The position numbers were made by a program, and so were the translations under genes. From contig CAKREB010000009.1 of the NCBI GenBank assembly GCA_934317005.1, positions 1 through 64,000 of the forward strand: DNA of 64,000 nucleotides, read 5' to 3'. Shown here in pieces: positions 30,477 to 39,814 of the stretch. This stretch comes from an uncultured Lachnospiraceae bacterium. GTDB taxonomy: Bacteria > Bacillota > Clostridia > Lachnospirales > Lachnospiraceae. The notes beneath the pieces are model-generated. The model worked only from the letters and a program-made list of their open reading frames with translations. It ran no database searches and was not told the origin of the DNA. Numbering within the stretch: position 1 is the stretch's first letter; each line of letters starts with the position of its first letter.

Positions 30477-33400
30477 CTAATAGCTTAGTTCTACTCTTAC
30501 AACATTTTCTAATAGCTTTGCAGAGTCGAAGTTATCGTTTGAGATAACGGTGTACTCTAAAGTGTCCGGTGCAACAGCACGGTAGTAGATGCTTGCGTTT
30601 TCGTAGGCTTTGCTCAACCTGCAGTTCTTTTTATATACATCGAAGATGCTTAATGTGCCGCTTGCTGCCTCTGAACGAGGCGTATAGTAAATTGCAAAGT
30701 CCTCCGTAGAAGCATCACAAAGATAAGTCCACTTGTTATATGGCAGTGATGGATCGGAAATCATCTGGAACAAGTTCTTTTTCTTATATCCCACATAAAA
30801 GCGGAAGAGGATGTCAGAGCTGTCATTGGCAACATCCTGACTGAGAGGAAGGATGATCTTGATTCGTCCACCCGGACGGCCTTCCAGTAATCCGAAGGCA
30901 ACACCGGTCTTGCCGTTTGGCTTTGTGATCGAACGGATGTCTTCTTCGGAGCTTGCAGTCTGCTGGATGCTTTGCGCCAGATCTTCAATATCAGAAACAC
31001 TCTGTGTTAAGCCACTGATACTGTTGGCCTGCTGTGCCAGATTGTTGATGGCTGAAGAAGAGCGCTTGGCGGCAGCATTTGCAATATCTGCAATAGAACC
31101 GTTGGTAGACTGCTTTGCAGCTTCGATGCCTGACAGTACCTTTGTGGTCGGTGCGATTCCCTTTGACGGATCTGCCATGCCAAGAGCAGGGTGCAGACGG
31201 AAGAAATCATTTCCGATGCTGCTGTTGACGTGACGCTGTAAGTCATCGGCATATGTGATCATATAGGTTTCAAACAGATCTGTTAAAATCTGAGAACGGC
31301 TTCCGTTTCCGGCAAGGAAAATGTGTACGCAGTGAATATCCGTGCCAAGCTTGTCCTTAAAGGTTGCCTTTAAGCATTCAAAGAAGTTTGCGATACCAAG
31401 CTCGATACGTTTATGTAAAAGCTTATCAAGAATTGCCATATTGACATCAAGCTCGTAGTTTAACTTCTGTTCACCGGAGCGTGTGACAAGTGAAAGCTTA
31501 ATCTTTCCGGTCTGATACAGAGAAGCATAGTTCTCATCACGCTCCCAGAATGGACGCAGCTTTTCCATTAACTGACGGGTATTTAATTTTGCTTCCTGAG
31601 AGTTAGAGATTAAAGATTCACTTCCCGGGAACGGATGACATTCCGGTGGAAGGGAAAATGTGATAGTATCCTCGCGAAGCTTATCCTGATTGGAGCGGAA
31701 TACCTCATAAGCCATCAGCTGCAACAGGTTTTCACCGCCAAGATACTGGTCGCCACCACTTCCATAGCATTCTAATACATAATCGTAGCGTCGGCTTTCG
31801 GAAGCATCCGGAGTGTGCCAGTGACCGAAGTCAAAGTCTGTCGTACCGCCACCAAAGTCGAAGATACCGTAATATACTTCCTTTTCATCGTTTTCTAAGT
31901 CAAAACCATATTCCTCTAATGCGCAGATTGCATAAGCAGCAGGCTCGGAAGTACCTTTCATGACACGGAAGTTTTTCATGATCTCTTCATCGTGAAGAAT
32001 ACTTTCCGGAAGCGACTTGCGGATACCTCTTTTGAAACTTTCCACGATCTTGTTACAGATTGCCTGTTCAAAGGTAACAGGAAATGAGAGCAGATAGTTC
32101 AAAAAGATACCATTATTCATGTTGTTGATCGCCAGTCCGATATAGTAGGCATAGATTTCAATAGGGTTAAAGTCATCTTCACCAATCTCTGCAAAAGGTG
32201 GAAGTGAAATGTCGTGTCCGTTTTTATCTTTCAGACGGATCTGCTTTTTCTGGTTGCCTGCCCATTGCTTTAGCTCATTAAAGAAGGAATAGTAGTCGTT
32301 GCTTGTACTGTTCATCATACTGTTTACGGCACTGTGTGAAACAGTCAGATCCTGCCAGAGCGTGTCCGGTCTGCCTTCCCTCTGGCGGTAGCTTTCCATA
32401 AAGCGTTCCAGATTGATCAGTTCCATGACCGTAGGATTTTCATACTGCATGATATCAGCCTTTTTGGAATAATGGCTGGTGCCGATACGCATCGGAATGA
32501 TACGTTCGGTATTGTCCTGATATGCGACTACGGTACTCTTTGTACCAAAATCAATACCGATGATACCGTTTAGATTGATATCCGCTGCCGGATTACGTGC
32601 GATCATTGGCTCTTTGATATTGGCAGTGTATTTGTTCGCTGTGTGTTCATCCTGCCACAGTCCCCAGTGACCGCGGTTTGGATCGACTAAGATATTTTCA
32701 TCGTAGCGGTCAAAATCAGCGCGTGACTGATCGCAGGTTAAAAGATGCTCTCTGACAATCTGTAATGTAGAATCTGAGAGGTTGTCAAGAGAGATTGTTT
32801 TTTCATTCGCATTATATAAGAAGGAGGAACGATAAGCGTCATCTGAAATGAAATCTGCTTTTCCGTTCATGATGCTGTCCATAATGACATCTTCACAGAT
32901 CTTGATCTGATCTCCCTCCCAGACAAGGCAGTCTTTGTTTGCTTTATATAGGGAAAGAACATGCTCATACGTCGCAAGCAGGTCTGCCGGAATGTCATCC
33001 GGCATCAGATCATTTTCCAGCCAGAAAAAGAGTGTTTTTGCCGGTGAGATGGATTCGCTGTCCATGCCATTTAGACGGTAAAGTGGGATGTGGTAAGACT
33101 CTGCTTTGGAAAATCCGTTCCAGCGCTTAGCACGCACACCGTCTGCGTGAAGCGCCTTATGAAAATCCATCACCGTAAAGTATCCGTCAAAAAGATACTC
33201 AGGGCAGAACTCATATAATTTTTCGAATTTGCCGGCAAAAGAACGGCGAAACTCGTTTGGTGTCATCAGTGTACCGCTGTATTCGCTGAATTCGTTGTGA
33301 AAAGAAATCGGATCATACGAGTGATTGACAGTGCAGTGTCCGAGTTCAAAGTTATTAAAATCCGGAAAGAGCGCAACGACAGCGTTGTTGTATAACACGT

Positions 33401-33590
33401 CTTTATTGCTGATATAAAACCAGTCGGACTGGTTTGTGTGATCGGTGATATAACTGCAGATACGACTAAAAAAATCAGTCAGTTGGGCAGTCTGCTTCTG
33501 GATCAGACGGGGAATATGTTCTTCTACTACTTCGTGAAATAAATCTTCCCCGATCGCGATTTTGTCTACTTGTTTTGTTGCAATTTTCAT
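30477..33590 (-). CDS. Hsp70-like ATPase with ~340-residue N-terminal extension
   Basis: A 1,037-residue protein. Residues ~1-335 are a soluble domain I do not recognise. The actin/Hsp70 ATPase follows: IGIDFGTKSTVV (~344-355, phosphate 1), YYGIFDFGGGTTDFDFG (~572-588, phosphate 2) and FLAGNGSRSQIL (~757-768, adenosine). After ~830 comes a Ser/Ala/Asn-rich helical stretch (NAAAKRSSSAINNLAQQ, SDIEDLAQSIQQTAS) and then a beta-rich C-terminal domain. There is no DnaK-like EEVD tail. It overlaps by 4 nt the gene of a GrpE-like protein, which implies nucleotide exchange by a dedicated partner. Similar proteins exist in Clostridia without assigned function. No signal peptide or membrane helix. Confidence 0.75.
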   Translation of the reverse strand: MKIATKQVDKIAIGEDLFHEVVEEHIPRLIQKQTAQLTDFFSRICSYITDHTNQSDWFYISNKDVLYNNAVVALFPDFNNFELGHCTVNHSYDPISFHNEFSEYSGTLMTPNEFRRSFAGKFEKLYEFCPEYLFDGYFTVMDFHKALHADGVRAKRWNGFSKAESYHIPLYRLNGMDSESISPAKTLFFWLENDLMPDDIPADLLATYEHVLSLYKANKDCLVWEGDQIKICEDVIMDSIMNGKADFISDDAYRSSFLYNANEKTISLDNLSDSTLQIVREHLLTCDQSRADFDRYDENILVDPNRGHWGLWQDEHTANKYTANIKEPMIARNPAADINLNGIIGIDFGTKSTVVAYQDNTERIIPMRIGTSHYSKKADIMQYENPTVMELINLERFMESYRQREGRPDTLWQDLTVSHSAVNSMMNSTSNDYYSFFNELKQWAGNQKKQIRLKDKNGHDISLPPFAEIGEDDFNPIEIYAYYIGLAINNMNNGIFLNYLLSFPVTFEQAICNKIVESFKRGIRKSLPESILHDEEIMKNFRVMKGTSEPAAYAICALEEYGFDLENDEKEVYYGIFDFGGGTTDFDFGHWHTPDASESRRYDYVLECYGSGGDQYLGGENLLQLMAYEVFRSNQDKLREDTITFSLPPECHPFPGSESLISNSQEAKLNTRQLMEKLRPFWERDENYASLYQTGKIKLSLVTRSGEQKLNYELDVNMAILDKLLHKRIELGIANFFECLKATFKDKLGTDIHCVHIFLAGNGSRSQILTDLFETYMITYADDLQRHVNSSIGNDFFRLHPALGMADPSKGIAPTTKVLSGIEAAKQSTNGSIADIANAAAKRSSSAINNLAQQANSISGLTQSVSDIEDLAQSIQQTASSEEDIRSITKPNGKTGVAFGLLEGRPGGRIKIILPLSQDVANDSSDILFRFYVGYKKKNLFQMISDPSLPYNKWTYLCDASTEDFAIYYTPRSEAASGTLSIFDVYKKNCRLSKAYENASIYYRAVAPDTLEYTVISNDNFDSAKLLENVVRVELSY

Positions 33591-34174
33591 CTGTAACTTC
33601 CTCCTCCTACTTCAACAACGGCTTTTTTGATAACCTCGCCGGTAAAGGCATTTGTAAGACCGGTCAGCAGCACATTGGATATGATACCGGAAGCACTGCT
33701 TTCCTGTGTCCGGATATGTAAATCTACATCAAAGGTATCACCAGACTCGACTTTTTGAAAAGCGAGAATAGGAGATTCGTTTGTTTTGTTGTAAAGATTT
33801 ACAAAATAAGTGATCATCTGATCTAAAATGGCAACATCCTTTGTGTTGCCGGCCAAAGCCTGACTGCGGGAAAATTCCCAGAGCGTATCAATGTTTCCGG
33901 GCTGTACGCCGCATGCTAAAAATTCTTCAAAGGAAGTACCCTTAAAGATTCCGCTTAATGCTTCGTAGCTTTGCTTTGATAATCCCTGATATTCATAGAA
34001 TATTTGTGTCTGTCTTTGGAAAATTCCTTTAAACTGGAAATATTTACCTTTGTATTCATCACGATTACTTTCTGTTTTGGTTAATCGCTCTTTGGTTGAC
34101 GCTAATTCTTCCAGCAGTTGTTCCTTTTGTTGCGTTAGTGAAAGAACCTGCTTCTGCATTTCCTGTTCCGTCAT
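33587..34174 (-). CDS. GrpE-like nucleotide exchange factor of the Hsp70-like module
   Basis: A 195-residue protein with a long N-terminal coiled coil (EMQKQVLSLTQQKEQLLEEL ... RLTKTESNRDEYKGKYFQF), a helical middle with a dimer-like bundle, and a C-terminal beta domain (VESGDTFDVDLHIRTQES ... GIISNVLLTGLTNAFTGEVIKKAVVEV) that matches the GrpE order: G-x-x-F-D-x-x-x-H, then GxIxxVLxxG, then GxxIxxAxVxV. ATG 34174 follows GGGGGTACCT; the earlier TTG is unlikely. It ends in ATGA overlap with the Hsp70-like gene. Standard dnaK-grpE-dnaJ genes are not in this window, so this is a second, specialised pair. Confidence 0.65.
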   Translation of the reverse strand: MTEQEMQKQVLSLTQQKEQLLEELASTKERLTKTESNRDEYKGKYFQFKGIFQRQTQIFYEYQGLSKQSYEALSGIFKGTSFEEFLACGVQPGNIDTLWEFSRSQALAGNTKDVAILDQMITYFVNLYNKTNESPILAFQKVESGDTFDVDLHIRTQESSASGIISNVLLTGLTNAFTGEVIKKAVVEVGGGSYR

Positions 34175-34419
34175 AGGTACCCCCAAAAAATTATATAGTA
34201 TTGATATTAATATAGTATCATATATCCCTTAAAAGGGGAAAGAAAAATATTGCTTTTTTGTTAAGAGAATGTTGTGTTTTGTCGAAGTAATTTGTAGAGA
34301 GAACAGATTAGATGATCAGATGGCAAAGCTGTGCAAAGATGTGGCAGGTCATGTGAACTTTTGCATAGAACTTTTGACACGGCGATTATCTGTCTTTGAG
34401 TAAAAGGTGGAGGAATTTC

Positions 34420-37400
34420 ATGAGCGTTCAGAATATATCGTTATATAGCAGGGCACTGCAGGCAGACAACGGAAAGCTGTCAGGTGCTTCCTTTCTTAAT
34501 ATTGGAAAAAAGGGACAGATCGTGCAGGGGCAGATTACAAAGGTAGGAGAAAATGTTTCACTTAATTTTAATGGGATCGAGGTCAGTGTTGCAAAAAATG
34601 CAGTAGCAGGTGCCAAAGAGGGACAAGTGCGTAATTTTGAAATCCGTGAAGTGTCAAAGGACAGTATTGTTTTAAAAGAGGTTGACATGACAGACAGCAC
34701 AGATCAGATCAGAGGACGTGTCAGTACAAGTGTAGCACCGTCTGATTACTCTTTTGCGGAAACACTGGCGGCGAGTGCGGATGCAGCACAGGTAAAAGGA
34801 GAGGCAGGAGAAAGTATCTCTCTTCTAAATGGTGATGATTACCAATCTATCGAGGATGAGGAGGGTTCTTTAGAAAAAGCAACGCGTGAGTGCGTGGAAC
34901 GTGCGGTAGAAAAGCGGAAGGAACGAAAAGAATGGACGAGTCAGAAGCTTGAAGAGGCGTCAGAGCTTCGTGGAAAGCAGCAGGAAGCGTTAGAAAAGCA
35001 GCAGGCGGCAGGATTTTTATATCAGAAGAGTGAAGCGCAGATACGCAATATGCTGCAGGATGCCGGAATTCCGACAACGGCAGAAACACTTGCAAATGTT
35101 ATGACAGCTTTAGGAATGAGTCAGTCTGCCGGTCAGATGACAGATCAGGCAAAGGTGTATGTGATCGGACAGAATCTGGAGCCTACCATTGATAATCTGT
35201 ATCACGGAGCTTATCTGGCAGGCAATGTGGCAGATATATCAGAGAGTCCGTCAGACTTTGGAGATTATCAGGATCAGATTCAAAAGATTCTTGAAGACTG
35301 TGGTCGTACCGGCAGTCAGGAGTTACAAAAGGCACAGTGGCTTTTTGCAAATGAACTTCCGATCAACGAAGCGACATTAGATAAACTGGATACGTTAAAT
35401 CAGATTGCGGAAAACATCACACCGGATAAAGCATTAGAACAGATTATTTTTGCGATGACAGCAGGGGCAGCACCAAAGGATGCCGTGTTAGATGATCGTG
35501 AGTTTGTTATCGCAAAGGACGTGCTAGATAGCATAGATTCTATCAGCGATGTTGCAATCTCTTATGCCGCTAAGCAGGCACAGGAACAGCAGGATGTCAG
35601 CGGGCAGGAAAAGGATTCAGATCCAAGCGGTGACAGAAAGCCGTTTGTGATCAATCTGGCATTTTTGCGTCAGGCGCAGGAAGCAGTACAGGACGATAGA
35701 AAAGCAGAAACGGTTGTGATACCGACGCAGATTACGAAGCATATGACGGTACAGGAAGCAGCACAGGTGACATTGAAGCGTCAGTTAGAAGAAATCCGTC
35801 AGAAGATGACATTACAGTCTGCGGTTGCAATGGAAAAGAGAGGAATTCACATTGATACAGTATCACTTGATACAGTGATCCGTGAACTGCGTGATATGGA
35901 AAATGCATATTATTGCGGGCAGGTCGGTGAGGATGTAGAAAATATAGATCCAAAGCAGTTAGATGCCTTGCAGGAATCACTGGAAAAGACATCGGATATT
36001 GCAAGAGCACACGCTGCACTACTTGGCACAGAGGTGCGTAAACAGGCGCTTTTGACAGTAAATGAGCTGCATGCGGCTGCAGGCAGCCAGACGGCGAACC
36101 GCAATGAGTGGAATCAGGTATATGAAACGGTTGGCACGCAGGTTCGTACAGATCTTGGAGATTCCATTCAGAAAGCATTTCAGGGAATACCGGAGCTTTT
36201 GCGGGAAATCGGTCTGGAGGATACGCAGACAAATGAAAGAGCAGTACGCATTCTTGGCTACAATCAGATGGACATTACGCAGGAAGCAGTAGAAGAGGTC
36301 AAAATATTTGATGCTAAGGTCAACCGGGTGATTGACAATATGAAGCCGGTTGTAGTGTTAGAACTGATCCGACGTGGTAGAAATCCGTTAGATATGCCTC
36401 TCGATGAACTGAATCAGGAGCTGGAACAGATACAGGAGGATAGCAAGATCACATCGGAGGAGCGGTATAGCAGATTCCTGTGGAAGATGGAAAAGGGCGG
36501 TCAGATTTCAGAAGAAGAGCGGAAAGGTTATATCGGTGTGTACCGTCTGCTCAATCAGATTCAAAAATCAGACGGCGCGGTGATCGGTGCTGTTTTGGGT
36601 GCAAATCAGGAAGTGACACTGGGCAATCTTTTGACACAGGCGCGAACCAGAAAGGGAGGCAGGATTGACTCTGTCATCGATGATGCGACAGCGGTAAAAG
36701 AAAGCAGTGGTTATATCAATTCCATCACAGATCAGCTTGAGGCAGGATTTTCACAGGCACAGGTAGATATGTCAGAGGAAAAGACACAGTACTATCAGCA
36801 TTTGGCTGAGGAGGCACTGGAGGAAGCAGAACCATCTAAGCTGCAGGAAATGACAGATGGAGATATGGAACGTTTACTGGATGTTTCGGTGGAGCGTTTC
36901 TATGAAGAGTTGAAACAGACACTGGGAAATCAGGAACTAAAAAAAGAATATTTTGAACAGCAGGCAAAGGAAATCCGTGATGCGCTGTCTGCAGACAGTG
37001 TGGCACAGGAGTATCTGGCAAAGCTGCAGATTCCGCAGACAGTCGAAAATCTGATGGCAGTGCAGAGCATGCTTGGGGAGAAGCTTTCCGTGCCAAAGGA
37101 GTGTTACGAGCGTAAAAATGTGCTGCCGAAGGAAAGACAGCAGGAGGCAGAAGAAGCATTTGACGGATTGGAAGCATTGGATGGTGAGGAAGAGGATTTA
37201 CAGGCATATTGTGAAAAATCTGAGAAAATTATGGAAGAAATTCTCACGAAATCTTATCAACAAGCCGATATTAACATAGAGGATTTGACGAAATTGCGTA
37301 AGCTTTCGCGTGGAATTCACCTGGAGGGAGCCATGAGGCGTTCGCACAGCTATGATATTCCGATACGCACAGGAGACAGCGTGACTTCTTTGAATCTGAC

Positions 37401-37770
37401 ACTCATTCATGGTTCTAAAGAGTCAGGGAAGATTCAGGTTAGCATGGAAGATGAAACATTTGGTACGGTTTCGATGGACTTTAAAGTATCCGATCATCAG
37501 ATCAAAGGACTGGTCTTGTGTGACAGACGAAGCGGTTTTGAAACGCTGCAGTCGCAGAAGGATGCTTTAGCTTCTGAACTCGAGCATGCCGGATATCAGA
37601 TAAAGAACATTTCTTATGGAATGGATTTCAAGGAAAGAAATGAATTGTTAAACGAGGCGGTACAGGAACCGCAGGCAGACACAGGCGAATTATACCGGAT
37701 CGCAAAGGTTTTGGTTCGCTCGGTGGCAGACAGTATAAAGGCAGAACAAGGAGGAGCTTATGAAGATTAA
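34420..37770 (+). CDS. Very long FliK-like/DUF6240-type flagellar protein
   Basis: A 1,116-residue, Gln/Glu-rich, mostly helical protein that begins MSVQNISLYSRALQADNGKL. The C-terminal ~150 residues resemble the flagellar hook-length control (FliK) C-terminal domain: LNLTLIHGSKESGKIQVSM, then MDFKVSDHQIKGLVL and a final helix ELEHAGYQIKNI. The long helical middle would suit a molecular ruler. It overlaps the flagellin start by 11 bp, so the two are coupled. GGTGGAGG precedes ATG 34420. I assign flagellar function from context and the C-terminal pattern; DUF6240 naming is tentative. Confidence 0.55.
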   Translation: MSVQNISLYSRALQADNGKLSGASFLNIGKKGQIVQGQITKVGENVSLNFNGIEVSVAKNAVAGAKEGQVRNFEIREVSKDSIVLKEVDMTDSTDQIRGRVSTSVAPSDYSFAETLAASADAAQVKGEAGESISLLNGDDYQSIEDEEGSLEKATRECVERAVEKRKERKEWTSQKLEEASELRGKQQEALEKQQAAGFLYQKSEAQIRNMLQDAGIPTTAETLANVMTALGMSQSAGQMTDQAKVYVIGQNLEPTIDNLYHGAYLAGNVADISESPSDFGDYQDQIQKILEDCGRTGSQELQKAQWLFANELPINEATLDKLDTLNQIAENITPDKALEQIIFAMTAGAAPKDAVLDDREFVIAKDVLDSIDSISDVAISYAAKQAQEQQDVSGQEKDSDPSGDRKPFVINLAFLRQAQEAVQDDRKAETVVIPTQITKHMTVQEAAQVTLKRQLEEIRQKMTLQSAVAMEKRGIHIDTVSLDTVIRELRDMENAYYCGQVGEDVENIDPKQLDALQESLEKTSDIARAHAALLGTEVRKQALLTVNELHAAAGSQTANRNEWNQVYETVGTQVRTDLGDSIQKAFQGIPELLREIGLEDTQTNERAVRILGYNQMDITQEAVEEVKIFDAKVNRVIDNMKPVVVLELIRRGRNPLDMPLDELNQELEQIQEDSKITSEERYSRFLWKMEKGGQISEEERKGYIGVYRLLNQIQKSDGAVIGAVLGANQEVTLGNLLTQARTRKGGRIDSVIDDATAVKESSGYINSITDQLEAGFSQAQVDMSEEKTQYYQHLAEEALEEAEPSKLQEMTDGDMERLLDVSVERFYEELKQTLGNQELKKEYFEQQAKEIRDALSADSVAQEYLAKLQIPQTVENLMAVQSMLGEKLSVPKECYERKNVLPKERQQEAEEAFDGLEALDGEEEDLQAYCEKSEKIMEEILTKSYQQADINIEDLTKLRKLSRGIHLEGAMRRSHSYDIPIRTGDSVTSLNLTLIHGSKESGKIQVSMEDETFGTVSMDFKVSDHQIKGLVLCDRRSGFETLQSQKDALASELEHAGYQIKNISYGMDFKERNELLNEAVQEPQADTGELYRIAKVLVRSVADSIKAEQGGAYED

Positions 37771-39103
37771 CCATAATATTTCAGCACAGCTTGCAAATGT
37801 AAACTTGAAAAAGACGAACAACAGACTTTCTTCTTCACTGGAGAGCTTAAGTTCCGGATATAAGATCAACAAGGCAGCAGATGATTCAGCAGGACTTGCT
37901 ATTTCAAACAAGATGCGTACACAGATCCGTGCATTGGATCAGGCATCCAGAAATGCGGATGATGGTCAGTCTATCATTCAGACGGCAGAGGGTGCACTTT
38001 CTGAGATTGAATCTTTGTTACAGCGTATGCGTCAGCTTAGTGTGCAGGCAGCCAATGATACATATACAATCGATGACCGTGAGGCAGCACAGCAGGAGAT
38101 TGATAAGCTTTCGGACGAAGTGGATCGTATTGCAAGTACGACGGAGTTTAATGGAAATGGTCTGTTAGACGGTTCCTGCACAAGAGTCGTTACGTTTAGT
38201 AAGCAGGGCTTAAACTCCCTTGCTAATTCTGATAAAGTAGAAGCCGGTGTCTATAAGCTTACCGTAAATCAGATTGCAGCACCGGCAGCAGCAACATTGT
38301 CCTACAAGGCAGGAAGCAGTATTCAGATCAATGGTACAACGGTAAACTTTGCGGCAACGGATACAGATGCAGATATGAAAAGCAAGATTCAGAATGTATG
38401 TGACATGCTTGACATCGATGTGACAGGTGGTGCCGGTGTTGTCAATCTTAAGACAAGAGCGACTGGTCAGAATCGTGCGATTACGATTATAGATGAAAAT
38501 GGAGAGCACACCACAAAGGGTGTGGACGCTCAGGTTACATTGGACACAACAACATCGAAGTTTGCAACAGGTGCCTTTGCAACATCAGATGGTACGAATA
38601 TTACAATTGAAGATGGTACGGGATTTAAGATGGAGCTTGCAGTAGAAGATACGGCAGCAGGAGCTTATGAGATTACCGTATACGATACAGGTTCTATGAT
38701 GCTTCAGATTGGAGCAAATGAGCACCAGACGCTTGCTGTTGACTTTCAGGAGGTATCCTGCAGAACCTTGCAGATCCGGGAGAGTGATGGAACCAGTCTT
38801 GTCAATGTCTGCTCGCAGGCAGGAGCAAGCAATGCGATCACAACATTTGACAATGCCGTTCGTTCGGTATCAGCGCTGCGTTCTAATCTGGGTGCGTATG
38901 AGAATCGTTTGGAAAAAACAGTTTCCAGTCTGGATGTCAGCAGTGAGAACATGACAGATTCCATGTCCCGCATCATTGATACGGATATGGCATCAGCCAT
39001 GACAAACTATACACAGGAAAATGTGTTAGTGCAGGCTGCAACATCCATGCTTGCACAGGCAAACAACAGACCACAACAGGTGTTAAGTCTGCTGCAGAGC
39101 TAA
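37760..39103 (+). CDS. fliC: Flagellin
   Basis: 447 residues, the filament subunit. The conserved D0/D1 N-terminus (MKINHNISAQLANVNLKKTN ... LSSGYKINKAADDSAGLAIS ... GALSEIESLLQRMRQL) and C-terminus (AVRSVSALRSNLGAYENRL ... ENVLVQAATSMLAQANNRPQQVLSLL) are intact. Residues ~150-340 are the variable outer domains. AAGGAGG lies before ATG 37760, inside the end of the previous gene. Its chaperone gene fliS follows after a short repeat-containing intergenic region. Confidence 0.97.
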   Translation: MKINHNISAQLANVNLKKTNNRLSSSLESLSSGYKINKAADDSAGLAISNKMRTQIRALDQASRNADDGQSIIQTAEGALSEIESLLQRMRQLSVQAANDTYTIDDREAAQQEIDKLSDEVDRIASTTEFNGNGLLDGSCTRVVTFSKQGLNSLANSDKVEAGVYKLTVNQIAAPAAATLSYKAGSSIQINGTTVNFAATDTDADMKSKIQNVCDMLDIDVTGGAGVVNLKTRATGQNRAITIIDENGEHTTKGVDAQVTLDTTTSKFATGAFATSDGTNITIEDGTGFKMELAVEDTAAGAYEITVYDTGSMMLQIGANEHQTLAVDFQEVSCRTLQIRESDGTSLVNVCSQAGASNAITTFDNAVRSVSALRSNLGAYENRLEKTVSSLDVSSENMTDSMSRIIDTDMASAMTNYTQENVLVQAATSMLAQANNRPQQVLSLLQS

Positions 39104-39128
39104 AGGTGGAAAGATAATGTACTTGAAT

Positions 39129-39175
39129 GAACCTGACAGCCTATAAAGTATTTTTGCGGGCTGCCGGGTTCCTTT
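39129..39175 (+). terminator. Hairpin after flagellin gene
   Basis: GAACCTGACAGCC (39129-39141) pairs imperfectly with GGCTGCCGGGTTC (39159-39171), followed by CTTTCG. Weak T-run; a partial terminator or mRNA-stabilising hairpin. Confidence 0.55.
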
Positions 39176-39206
39176 CGTATAAAAAGAGAGAATGACAGCG
39201 CATTCT

Positions 39207-39252
39207 CTATGTATACTCGGTATACTATGTATACTCGGTATACTATGTATAC
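39207..39252 (+). repeat. 18-bp tandem repeat with GTATAC palindromes
   Basis: The unit CTATGTATACTCGGTATA occurs at 39207-39224 and 39225-39242, with a 10-bp partial third copy at 39243-39252. Each unit contains the palindrome GTATAC, and units together form overlapping dyads. It lies between flagellin and fliS. Confidence 0.8.
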
Positions 39253-39315
39253 CACTACCATAACAGCAATTTCCTATAAAGTAAAAAGCGGTTATATCGC
39301 GGAAATGAGGTTAAA

Positions 39316-39795
39316 ATGGATCAGGAACAGAGAAAAGCGTATGTGGCGAGAGTAACGCAGGCGAATCGGAGTGATCTGGTTGTTATCATTTATGAACTTT
39401 TTCTGCTAGCGATGGATGATGCGGAAGAGGCATTTAAGAAGGGCAATCTGACAGAGGGAACCGATTTTATAAAAAAGGCAGAAGGATTTTTGCAGGAATT
39501 GATGGGAAGTCTTGACAGAAGATATGCGATTGCAGAGGAGTTGATGCGTCTGTACCGTTATGTGTATGAGCAGTTGATCTTTTCTGTTATTCGCCGGAAA
39601 ATGGTTCATGCAGATACCGTTCGTGAAGTGATGACAAAATTAAAAAATGCATTTGTCGAGGTGGCAAAGCAGGATGATTCCGGCCCGGTCATGCAGAATA
39701 CACAGCAGATATATGCCGGACTTACCTATGGAAAAGGTTCGCTAAATGAGGTATTATTATCTGGGAACGAATCAAACCGTGGGTATCGTGTTTAG
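39316..39795 (+). CDS. fliS: Flagellar export chaperone FliS
   Basis: A 159-residue helical-bundle protein that caps the flagellin C-terminus before export. The family pattern is present: VTQANRSDLVVIIYELFLLAMDDAEEAFKKGN, then ELMGSLDRRYAIAEELMRLYRYV. The C-terminal TYGKGSLNEVLL is typical of Clostridia FliS. It is a little longer than usual (~130). ATG 39316 follows GAGG. It sits 212 nt after flagellin. Confidence 0.88.
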   Translation: MDQEQRKAYVARVTQANRSDLVVIIYELFLLAMDDAEEAFKKGNLTEGTDFIKKAEGFLQELMGSLDRRYAIAEELMRLYRYVYEQLIFSVIRRKMVHADTVREVMTKLKNAFVEVAKQDDSGPVMQNTQQIYAGLTYGKGSLNEVLLSGNESNRGYRV

Positions 39796-39814
39796 AAAGT
39801 AAATGAGGTAGTAT

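Noticed and set aside
34280..34286. TGTCGAA, a Spo0A-box match upstream of the FliK-like gene
   Set aside because: A 7-mer occurs by chance several times in 64 kb, and no promoter with suitable spacing accompanies it here.
39207..39252. Possible CRISPR array
   Set aside because: Units are contiguous tandem copies without spacers and no cas genes are present.
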